A DNA stretch of 64,000 nt from contig VZTG01010716.1 of the NCBI GenBank assembly GCA_013397845.1, forward strand, positions 187,877 to 251,876. Reading direction: 5' to 3'. The notes below the pieces were generated by a model that saw only the letters and a list, made by a program, of their open reading frames with translations, made no database searches and was not told the origin of the DNA. Below are positions 10,801 through 22,800 of the stretch, piece by piece. The first letter of the stretch is position 1; each line of letters begins with the position of its first letter. The position numbers were made by a program, and so were the translations under genes. The stretch comes from Melanocharis versteri. Lineage: Eukaryota; Chordata; Aves; Passeriformes; Melanocharitidae.

Positions 10801-13800
10801 TTACCAACATTTTATATGGGGCTGTAAGTGCACAGAATTACTTGCTGCCTTTCAGGACCTTTAAAATTATCTCCATTGCAAGGGAAAATTAAAGCAATGG
10901 AAGAATAGGGACCTGTCTTTTATAGTGCATTAAAAATTACCCAGTCTGAAGGTTACTGAACCTGTGCTTTCTGTAAGGGAGAGCTAATCCAGACAATCCC
11001 CAGCAGTCTTTTTACTGCTCCACTCTGATCTCCCTGGCACAAAATCCGTGAGCAGATTATCTTGGGAGCAGCAATGCTGATAAGCAGAGGGGCTTAAGGC
11101 TTTTGGACTTCTTTTTAATTAGTTCTGTGATGGGGTTTTTGTGTGCACACCTCAACTTCTGCCGGCGTAGAGCTTTGCTGGGCTTTCTAATGGCAGTCAC
11201 ACCTGCCTTGGGAAGGTGAGGAGTGTGCTCCATCGTCACTTCCAGGCTTTGCTGAAGCTTTTTCTGTGAGTGTCAGTGGCTCTTCCACGTCTTGGGATGA
11301 GAAAATCTTCCTTGGAGCATCCCAGGCTGCGGAGAGGGCGGATCTGCCACCCAGCACGGGCCAGGCGCCTGCAAGGACAGGGAAAGGGAGCAGAGCACAG
11401 ATTTATCACCACATTTTGCCTCTCATCCCACAGGTATAAATAGAAGCTCCTTCAGCCTCGCCTCACCCTGGGCACTGCTGGGAAATGTCAGCAAAGAACA
11501 ATTCCTGCTGACCCTGCCGGGCTGCCCGCGGGCCCGGCCGAGCCCACGGACACATCTGCTGCTTGTGCTGCCCTCTAATCATTTCCTGGCCCACTGAATT
11601 AATCAAAACGCCCAAAGGTCCGTGGGAGAAGAGGCCACCTTCCCGTGCAAGTGGGATTTATTTTCCCTTCTAGAGGCTGTGTTAAAAGCCAGGCCCTGGC
11701 CAGCATCTTCCCATCAATCTGTCCCAGTTGGTGGAGAGGAAAGAGGGTCAGAACCTGCTAATGAGTTCAGCTTTCCTAATGGTTATTTTATCATTGGAGC
11801 AGAATAATTGTAATAATAATGATACATCCTGCCTGCTGTCTGGAGAGCGCCAAGCTGCCTTTGTAATGCCTGACAAAGGCATTTATTTATATTTTTTATT
11901 TGCAGCCTCCGTGATTAGAGGGCAGTGTTCAGAACAGCCCAGTCGAGTTAAATAATCCTGGTAACAGCGCTTTGAGTCTAATTGCTGCCCTTTTCTTTTT
12001 TAGGTACTTGCTCCCCTAATTAAGATCACAATCGAGCTGCATCTCGTGTGGGAGGGGGAAAGCAATCAAAGAAGGGGGATTGGGTTGCTCTGCGGAGATT
12101 TTGGGCCCAATCCTGCCAGCGGGGGATGCAGGATTCCCGCAGCCAGGGCTGGATGTGCTGCTGGGGTTTGCAGATTTGGGAGCAGTGAGACGGTGCTGGG
12201 GTGGTGGTGCTGGCTTGTCCAGCCCCTGGCTGGCTGTGCTGGCCACTGCAGGAGCACGTGGGGCTGCTGGGGGTTCCCAGGGTGCTGCTGTGGGGTGCAG
12301 GGGTGGCTCCCACCCCTGGGGCAGCTGGAGAGGTCTCTGCCACCTCCTCAGCCCCGAGCTGGAGCTCCAGCCTCGTCTCTGCCTTCCCACCCCTGGCTGC
12401 ACATTCCCAGCATGTAACAGAGGTTGTGAGGCTGTGACCATGTCCTTGACGTGTCCCACGAGTCCTGGGTGTCCCCAGGCTCCTGGCTCTGGTGGCAGCA
12501 CTCACCTCCAGCTCCACAGCAGCACCTCGGCTGCCAAACCCCAAGTTTTCCTCATCCCATTTGTCATCTCCATACAGCCAGGTTTTTAAGCAATTAGCAC
12601 GCATCTTGCTGATGTCTCCACATCCCTCTGCCCAAAACAGACCCTTCCTTGGGAATTGAGACTTACCATCCACAAAAAAACCCCTTTCTGTTAGAGGAAA
12701 ACCCCTCCAGGACTGGAGCAGAGCCAGGGCTGGAGCCTGGCAGGGTTGGGGTGAGCCCTGCACCCCTGTCCGTGCCCTCCCACCCCCCAGCAGCTCCGGG
12801 AGGAAAGGGAACTGCTGGATATTTGCTCCTGGACTGCCTGTGCTGGGAGCAGGACCTGAGTCCCCACCTGCAGAACAATCTCCTGCTGCTGTGGTGAGGT
12901 GATTTTAGGTTTTGCCTGTCTTGCTGGAGCGGGGCTCCCCACTGCCCTCGCCCCTGGGGCAGGCTGGGGCTTTGCCAGTATCTCCTGGCCGAACTCCATT
13001 TGCCTGCCAAGGTTTTTAATTTGTTTTCTAAATTGCCAGATCCAGCAGGCTGAACCGCGGGCCCCCTCCTGTGATAAAAATAAAATAACAGCTTGAACTC
13101 GGAGGGCCGAGCAGTGGGGCTGGCAGGAAGCGCTGATTAAAGGGCAGGTGGAAATGATGAGGCTCCGAAACCGGAGGTTTCATCTTCCGCTCTTGAGTGA
13201 AAAATGCAGATCTGGGAAGTTTTGCTGACTTGGTTTGTGGAGCCTCCCGCTTCTCACGCTGCCATCCTTGAGCTCCCCGTTGCTGAGAGCACCCAGAGGC
13301 ACCAGGGCACTGCTGCTCCTTCCTCCCTGTGGGATGGGCAGGGGGTTTAGCTGGGAATTGCTGTGGAAATGCTCGTTTGAGCCAAGCCCAGAGATGATGC
13401 ACGAGGTACCGCAGGTTTGGCCTCACCCCTCATCTTCCCCTGGCAGGTGAAACCCCACTGATTTGTGACTTACCCAGAGCAGAAGCTAATGTGCCATGAA
13501 ATTGCTCCACAACGAGGGGGGTACATTATTCTGGCAGAAATCTCTCTGGGTATTTACTCTGCTTTGAACTCAAGATATTTGCTTGGGAGAAATGATTTTT
13601 TTTTTTTTNNNNNNNNNNNNNNNNNNNNNNNNNNNNNNNNNNNNTTTGCCAGCAGGCAAACCTGTAGCTCCTTTGCCTTTGGGCTGGGAGATCACTGTGA
13701 AATTGCAGCAGGAAGGTTTCGGTCCCCTGAATGTCCTTAAACTCCGTGGGTGCCTTGTTGCTGTCAACGCTGGGGGAAAAAAAAAGCACCTAATTTCCTG

Positions 13801-16800
13801 CCAGAAAGTTAGTCCAACTCTCCCCCAGGCAGCAAACCCAGCTTTGATATTAAGCCAAACTGTTCTGGGTTTTATTCTGGATTTTTTTTTCACGTTCTGA
13901 ACACGGTGGGAAGGTGCAGTTACCTTGGAAACAGCGGTGGGATGCTGTTTGGTGGCAGGGCAGCACTCAGCAAACCCCTTTTGGGAAGGTGGGCATGGAA
14001 AAGTGGGGTTTGCTGTGTCCAGAGCCGCCCTGGAAATTCCAGGCTGGTGGCAGGTAAAGCTGAGGCAGGAGAGAGGCTGCTCTGGTGTGCAAATCAGGCC
14101 TGAGAGCCTTGGAGAAGGTTAAACCATGTTTTGGGAAAGCCCGTCTTTTCAAGGCTTTTCCTCTGCTTTGGATTAGTGAGACGTGCTCAGATCATCCAAC
14201 GGGAAAGAATTTCTCAAATCAAAAGGACTTTTGCTGCCGAGGCTCTCCTGGTTTTGTTCTGCTCCCCTGCCCCATCCCCATGTCCTATCCCGGGAGATGC
14301 CACCGTTCCTGGATCCTGCGGGAGCCATGAAGGAACACTGAGCTGATTAAAAGCTGTTGGTGTTTTTCATTTTAACCAGGAAAGTATTTCCATCCTCACT
14401 GGGTTTAATTTACAGTTTGCAGCCAGATTGGAGCTGGGAAGGGATCCCACTGGTGGCTCATTTGTTTGAAGGTGTCACTATACAAATACTCGTTCTGGGA
14501 ATGCCAGCGGTGCTGGAGGGGAGGATGTGCCAACAGCAGCTCTCAGCTGTGTCCCAGCCATTCCCAGATCTTCCCAGAGGACAGCCTTCGTCTCCTGGGG
14601 GATGGGAAGCTGCTGGCTGCAGCCAGGCTGCTGAGGGATGGGGATAAGCCAGGTGAAAGCCCACGGAAGCAAAACCAGTGGCTGCAGTGCTGGGCGAGCT
14701 GCGTCCACTCATCCCAGTCACCCCTCTCCCAGGGCTGTGCCAGCCAACCCGGGAATGGCCACCAGCCTCCCAGCATGAAGCCACGTTTCATAACAGGGCT
14801 CCCAGCAGGATGCTTCATGTTTTATAACATCTGCAGCCCGTCCTTTAGCATCTCCATGCGCTCCTTCTGTGCTCAGAGGGAGAACGGCCCGCGTTCGCTG
14901 GGTGCTGCAGGTTAATCCCCTCTCCTCTCCCTTGCAGCCACGCTGGGGACGCTGGATTTCAGTTTGCTCTACGACCAGGAGAACAACGCTCTCCACTGCA
15001 CCATCAACAAAGCCAAGGTACGGCTCCGAGCTGGCAGTGGGGACAGCAAGGACCGGCTGTGCCCCGGGAACCCAACCCGCGGCTGTGCCGAGCATCCCCG
15101 GCTTCCACCGGGCTCCAGCTCCGCTCCCATCCCAGCACCTCTGCCCTCTCCTTCCCCTCCACCCCTGCTTCTCGGGGCGTTCCCAGCAGTCGGGAGCCGG
15201 CTGCTCATCCCCCGTGACGAGCTGGGATGGATGCTTTTGAGAGCAGCCCATCCCGATGTTGTTATTTACTCGGCGCTGTGACCGGCTGTCGGTTTATAAA
15301 TGGCTCTTTTAAATGCTGCTAATCACGGCCCCAAAGTGCTGCGCCTCAGCGCCTTTGCCGTCTGCGTGATTGAGGCAATTAGGGGCCTTTTTGCACATTT
15401 GGGAGCAGAAAGGGGGAACTGAGGTGCTGGTTCTGCCTCCGGGCCTGTGGAAGGTGCTGCTGGGCTCCTCTGTGCATCACCCGGTGTGAGGACCAGAGCA
15501 GCGAGGGCTCCAGGTGGGCTGGGGGAAAAGGCTTCAATCCCTGCAGATCTTGGGAAGGAATGGGAGGTTTTTACAGAAGGCAGAATGCTGTGAACTGACC
15601 CCCAGAGGGCCAGACCACGCTGTTTGCCTCCACGGGATGCTCCTCTCCCCTCCACGGCTTGTTTGCAGCTCCCACCGGGGTTCTCCATGCCTGGAACACA
15701 GCCTGCAGCACCAAAGCTGGATTTTGGGGATGAGCGTGCAGGGATGTGCCCCAGCACTCCCGGAGCTGCTCCTGGCAGGGCCAGGGCAGGGCTGAGGCAG
15801 GCAGCGAGCTTTGCTTCCCTCCCTGTCTCCTGCGAATCCGCCGGCAGCCTCTGGGTCAGGCTTCCCTCGGCGCACGCGGGAGCGGTGCCAAGGAGGAGAT
15901 TTCTAATTGGGTTCGGAGTGGGTGGAAGGCAGGGAGGAAGGAGAGCTGTGGGCAGCAGCTGATAAATCTCACACCAGCCAGAGCACAGGCAGGGCTGAGA
16001 GAGGAGAGCCCTGCTCCCTGCCGTGCCCACCCACGGGGTGTGGGGGTACCCCAGCATCGCCCCTGCCCGCTGAGCCCCCCTCGCCACCCTGACATTCAAG
16101 CTCCCGAGCCCTGTTCATTTCCATTCTGCTCTCATTCTCCCATTTTTCTCTTTTATTTACATTGCCATCTGCTCGCTCTCATTTCATCTCTCGCCTGGGG
16201 AAAGATGCCAAAACTTGACTACAGAAAGGTAAGGGCCAGGACCCCACTGCCGGCGGCGCGGCCGGCGCTGGCTGCGGGGGTGTCACAAGGAAAGCTGGAG
16301 AGGAGGAGATGGGGGAAAAGCCCCAGCAGTGCTGGGATGTGATTTACCCTCGGAACAGGTGCTAGGTACCTGTGTCACTCCAGGGAAAACGCCCTCAGGA
16401 TGTGTCCAGCTCCTGCAGCCTCGGCTGCTGCCAGCAGCCGTTCCAACCCGGGCTATTTCAGCCACGTGAGACACGTTTTTCTTCCTCTCTCATAACCCCA
16501 AACAACCTCCCTCTCTCCCTTTATTTCGCTTCTCTCTATTTTTTTTTCCATCCCCAGCACTTTTATACCTGCTGATGCTCCTCACGAGTCCCGTTGCCAG
16601 CTCCTGGGCGGCAGGAAGGAGGGGAGCAGCACCGGGTTCAATCCAACATGTTGTGCTCCACCAACAATTCCCTGCTCTGCAGCTGCAGCTGCTGGAGGCT
16701 GGGACGGTCACTCTGTGTGGGAATCCACCCTGCTGCTGTCCCTGGGATTATCTGAGGTGTTTCTGAGGTGTTTCTGAGGGGTGTAAATTCACAGCAGGAT

Positions 16801-19800
16801 CTGCGAGATTCTGGGTGTCACCAGACAGGTGGGAGCAGGCAGGAAAAAGCAGGAGGAGACAGGAACGGGCAAAAGCAGGCAGGGACAATGAGGAACAGGC
16901 AGGAGCAGCCAGGAAGGGGCAGGAAAAGGCAGGAGCAGCCAGGCTGGCAGCAGCCACCTCGCACTGATGGCTCTCGGTGCTGGCAGCAGCCCCGCCTGTC
17001 ACACTTCAGGCACGGCTGAACTCAGACACGTTGTAGCTCAGCTCGGATCAATAGGAGAATAAATCAAGGCATTGTGGAAGCTCATTCCTGGACTGCAGAA
17101 GCAGCCAGGCTGGCAGGAGGGCTCTCCCTCTCCCCTGCTGCCCTGCACAAGCCCTGGGATTGTGTGGATCTCTGCTGTCCTGTGTGAGACAGAGCTGGGA
17201 TGCGCTGGGAGTCACCCTCTCCTAGAAAATGGGGTGGAAAAGGATTCAATGAACGTGCAGGCACCTGGTTTTGTGCCCTGCCATGCCATGGCTTTGCTGA
17301 GGATCTCACCTTGTGCTCAGTCCTACAGAGCCCAACCTGCTCGGGGGGATCTCTAGGGGCGTGCAGCAGCACAGGCACAGCAGGCTGTGCTATCCCACAG
17401 CTCCAGGGGTCTCCTGCTTTTGGGAGAAAGGTGCCTGGGACAAGCCTCAGGGGGCTGTAGGGCGATGGTGAAGGAGCTCCCGACCCCAGGCAGGCCATGC
17501 CAGGCAGCTGCTGCCTCTTGGAGCATCCTTGGGCTGCTCTCCCTGCACCTCTGGCCAGAAAACACCCAGGATTTTCCACCCCACTGAGCATTTGGCTGCT
17601 CCCTCCCTTCCAACTGAGGCGAGTGCTGGAGGTCTGCACTGAGCATTACTTATGGATTGACTCATAAATATTAATCACTGCAGGGAAATTCCTCCAGCTG
17701 TCTGGCTCCTCTGGGCTGTCAGGGTGGAAATGCAGTTTGCCCCCTTTCAGAACAGGATGCCTCGGCCTGGGAATGATCCAGGCTGGTTTTTGGGCAGGCA
17801 GCTCGTTGTGGGGTGAGGGATGGAATGAATCCATCTCCTGTGATTTCTGGACGCCTCTAGCGTGGCATTAATCGGCAGCCCGATTAGCCCGAGTTGTAAT
17901 TAAATCCTATTGATTAGCTAAATGTCACTGGCACGGGGAGCAGCTGGCAGAGCCTGGGATGCAGGGAGCTCTAGGTCTCCGTAGGATTGCAGCAGAGATT
18001 TTTGGGGTTGGGTACAGGAAGAGAAAAGATGAAACTTAATCTCAGCTCCATAAATCAGTGCAGCAGCAGGAAGAGTTGGAGCCAGGGAGGTGCCCCAACT
18101 GGATCTGAGGGGAGACTCTGCCTCTGTGCCTTGTCCCTCTCTGCCTCTCATCCCTCCTGGAGAAGCTCCAGGCTGGTGGTCCCTCCACTCAGGAGCAGCT
18201 TTGCAAAGCAGAGCCCTGTTAAATTCAGCTGTTTGTGCCAAACACGTATCAAGTGACACGGGAGGGAGGTAGACGTGACATTAGGAGCCATTTTCCAGGC
18301 TCCTGTCACTCCGTCTTCCATAGCACATCTATTAAAAAAGCCTTTAATAGCCTCCTCAGAAGGTAATTTAATTGAGCTGAATTGATGGGTGAATTACAGA
18401 GCTGCCTGTCATTCTCCATCCATTTTCCTGGGAATCTGCCTGCTTGGTTCTGATTGCGTTTGCTGTGCAGCCCGGGCAGGTTGGGCACCTCTGACCAGGG
18501 AGGCTGGGGACAGCACAAGTGGATTGTGCAGGCAATTCCCTCCGGAGTCTGGGGACAGCCCAGCCCCTTCCTGCCCTGTCTGCCCCCTCCTCAGCATCTC
18601 CAGGACCAGAGACATCACTCCAGAGGCTGCACTTGAAGCAGAGCCATTTCACCTCCGTTCACTGCTGATATTTTTATCCTTTTGGCTCTGCTGCAGGAGC
18701 AAAATCCTCTTTGCTGGGCACCATTTGGCCTCCCTTGCCCCAGGGCAGCACGCTTGTGTCCAAAGCAAAGCCCTTGCTCCAAATCAGAGACTCTCCCAAG
18801 GTCAGGAGCATCCTGGCCCAAGCTGTGCAGCTCAGAGAGGGCCCTGTGGTGCTGTGGGTCAGGCTGGGTGAGTTGTTCCCTACCTGTGAAGCATGGAAGT
18901 GATTCCCCCAGCATTTCCCTCCTCGATTTGCCCAAACCCTGGGTGATTGCACTCCTTCTGCACGCAGCCATTCCACCAGCAGTCCATGCAGATGCTTCCC
19001 TGCCGCTGGATCCCTGGCAGCTGCACACACTCATTATCCAGGCACTCTGCTCGTCACAAAAAGGGTGTGAGGACTCTTCAGCATCCCCCAGCCTTGTCTC
19101 CATGCCTGGGCTGGAGCCTGGATTGGATGGGTCCCTCTGCAGAGAAACCCTGCTCTGATCCAGGCACAGGATTGCCTTCAGCCAGCCCAGCAATAAATTC
19201 CTGCAGGGATCCCACAGCCAGGCTGGAAATAATCCAAGGACTTCCACGATGGAGCCATCCTCGTTTCTACTTAGGACTGGTGAAAATTAGGCTCCATTTT
19301 TCACGCTCCTGACTTGCTTCCCTGCCCTGTGGAGGTTTTTTTTTCCGTGCAGTCTGTGCGGGTATGGCTTTGGGCTGGGTTTGTGCATCACCCCTGGGTA
19401 ATTTTCAGGTGGTTTAGGAGAGGAACAGAGGCACAGCTTGTGTCCTCCCTCTGCCCAAAGCAGGATCAGCTGCAGGGCATCACTATAACAAACCTGATCC
19501 ACATCATCCTTTAAGAGCTGTGAGGGTCTTGTAGAAAATCCATCAGGAATGGCCACAGTGAGTGTTTCCTTGGATTGGTGCTCCTGCAACCCCAGATTTC
19601 TCTGTGAACACCACAGCATTTTGCTGGCACCAGCCTCCCACTGGTCTGGAGCTGTTCTTCCTTAATAACTGGGAGTAGGTAGGTGCTATCACACCCTCTG
19701 GGAGCGCTTGGAAGTGGCACCACAACAGCAGAGGTGTGTGTTTGCTCAGAAGCAATTATTAAATGACAGAACCCTGTAATTTCAAACCTGGGAAATCACT

Positions 19801-22800
19801 GCGCTGATTCGCCTCACCCCCAAATTAATCGTGATGAGGGTGGCACAGTCGGCTGCTGGGAGGGAGGAGTGGATGGTGCCACGTGCAGGTGAGGAGCTTC
19901 CCACAGCCCCTCCTGGGAGATGCAGGTTGGAAAGCTGAGCCTGGATCCTGCAGAATCCACCATCCTGGGGAAACCACAAATGCTCCGTGGACCAGCGATG
20001 TCCCAGGGAAGCAGGACGGGCTCAGTGAGGCCACCCTGCCATCATCCTGATTCCTGCTTTTTGCTCTTCCCTCTCCAGGGCCTGAAGCCAATGGACCACA
20101 ATGGTTTGGCTGATCCTTACGTCAAGTTGCACTTGCTCCCCGGAGCCAGTAAGGTGAGACATCTTTTCACTTCTTCTTTTCCCGGGGCTGCACCTTTTCC
20201 TCGGGAATCAGGCCTGGGAGAAGCTCCTCACGCAGGGGCCGTGGGCTGCTGCACCCAGACCTTGAACCTCTGCAGTAAAAGGTGCTTAGAGAGAGAGCAG
20301 GAGGTAAAAATTGGGGTTGAATCCATCCTTACAGGGGTGGAAAATGCCTTGCTGGGAAACCACTGGCTGGCAGCCAGGTGCCAGCCCTGATTCCTTACCT
20401 TGGGAGCCCAGGATGGGAGTGCTGCACTCCAGGAGCCCCCGGGAAGCCCCGAGTGAAACAATCTCAGCTATAAACAAATCGGACCCTTTTAATTTCCTTT
20501 TTTTTCCGCCCTCATTCTTTCGCATTTAAAACCCCTCAGATCATAATAAAACAGAGTATAAATCATAAGGGAAATATTTCCATCTCCTTAGGTTCAGCGC
20601 TTGCTGGAGAGAAGAGTAATTAAAGATATTGATGTGTGGTGAGAGCTCGGTGTATGTGACGGGGCTGTGGAATTTAAATGCTCGATGTGTGTGTTAGGAA
20701 TATCAATTGCACTCTTATTCCACACGAAAGGAAAGACCTTTTTTTTTTTTGGGGAGGTGTATTTACTTGTTACAGTTCAGTTGGATTAATTCCTAATGTT
20801 CAGGGCGGCAGAGGGAGTTTTTAACCACATTCTGAGTTTCCGCTGCAAACAGAGCCGGGAGCGCTTTCATCAGCGATATTATCAGTCATTTCCATGTTTT
20901 GCAAATCCATTGATTAGCATTTCTGCTGGAGACTGGAGAGGCAGGAGGGGAGGGGACACAGGAGCTGCAGATCCACAAGCCATGGGGGGACCTTCTCCCT
21001 GCCCCCTCTGCCCCTGGATTGCTCCATCTCAGTGCTTTGTTCCAGGCAGGACTGCCCGGATCTGCCCTGGGAGAGGGGAGCAGCTCTGGGGGGATCGTGG
21101 GTTCGTCCTGGGCTGGATGTTCCTGCACAGTTGTTCCAGCTGCAGGACAGTCCCTGCATCCCATGGGTGTTTCTGCCCCGGGTTTGGGCTCTCAGGCACC
21201 CGTGGGTGCGGGAAGCAGGGCTGGGTTCATTCCCCATGCAGAGCTGGCTGCTGACTCCTGAGTCATTCCAGATGGGAGGAAAAGGCGCTCCCGGAGCTCA
21301 GCTCCTCCGATCTCACTCGTGTCCCTTCCCAGGGCAGCTTCAGCAGCTGGGTGATGCTCCCCAGGTTCCCCCTTGGCTAAACCCACTTTCCTTCCCAATC
21401 CCTGGAGCCCCAGCCCCAGGATCTGCTCCCACAGGTCTGAGCAGGCTGTGGGTGCCATTGGGGAGCTTTCCCTGCTGTCCTTGTCACTCAGGGCTGCTGA
21501 ACCCAAGGTGGGGAATGCAGCAGCTTCCCATGAAGATCCACGAGACAATTTTGAGGTATTGATGTGCTGAGAGTTTCTTATGCCCAGCAGCAGCTGAGGC
21601 AGGGATTGAGTTGTCTGACACCTAATTAGAGGGAAAATTGCTGCTCTGCCAGGCTGTGCCAGGCTGGGAGCCTGGTGGAGAAGCCCAATCTGCAGCCTCA
21701 GCCTCTTTTTCCTGCTCTCCCCAGAACCGAGGAGGGCTCAGGGGGTGAGGAGATCCATGTCCCCTGAGCTGGGGAGTGGGTGTGTGCCAGGATGTCCCAT
21801 CCAGGCAGGGGACACAAGCCCTGCTGTCCCCATCCTCCTGCTCAGCAGAGCTGCTGGTGCTGACAAAACGCCTGTCAGGGAAGTTGTTTGGAGTCAGGCA
21901 GGATCAAGAGCTGTGCTAGGAGCAGCAGTGCAAACAAACAGCCAGAACAGCAAGTCGGCATTTTTTGTTGAAGCCAAAAAGGATTTTTTTCCCCTCCCTT
22001 GCTCTGTCCTACTGCTTAAATGAAATCCTGGTCCATGCTCTACCAAGGATCCCATTTTGCTGGCTGCTTCCAGGATGCAGGATGTGGGGTTGGGTTGGTT
22101 TGGAAATGAGTGAGTTGCTGTGTCCCTGCCCCTCTGGTTTTTGCTGTTTCAGGCGTGGATTTGGGCCACTCCACCGAGGGTCAGAGCACTGGGGCAGAAG
22201 AGTGACAGCACCCATTGCCCCTTCATCTCCAAACTGGGCTTCCCCTCCTTCCCAAACGGCTTCCTGGGGCCGATCCCACTGACCCCCACCTCCTTTGCTT
22301 TTCCAGGCAAACAAGCTGAGAACCAAAACGCTGCGCAACACCCTGAACCCCACCTGGAACGAGACCCTCACCTACTACGGCATCACCGACGAGGACATGA
22401 TCCGCAAGACGCTGCGGTAGGGCCCCATGCCGGGGAGACACGGGTGCCTTCCCCTCCCTCAGCACTGTCCCTCCCCATCCCAGGGATGGTTTCCCACCGG
22501 CCCAGCCCCCCAGGAGGGTCCTGGAGCTGCTCACAGCACAGCAGGGCAGAGTGATCCCCCAGCAAAACGGAGTTTGAGTGCGTGCCCTGCACGCATCCAT
22601 CACCTCCACAGCCACTGACACCTGATTTACAGGCAGCCTGGCCTGGGGAAACCACTGAGGAGCCTGTTCCTGCTGCATCTTTAACTTCAGGATTCTCTGG
22701 CTGGCTCCTGCCTGCAGAGCTGGTGTGGTTTGGGTTTAACCTCTTCGTGCCCAGCTCTCACGGGCGCACGTTGAGGCTTTGCGGTCGTGTCCTGCTGAGA

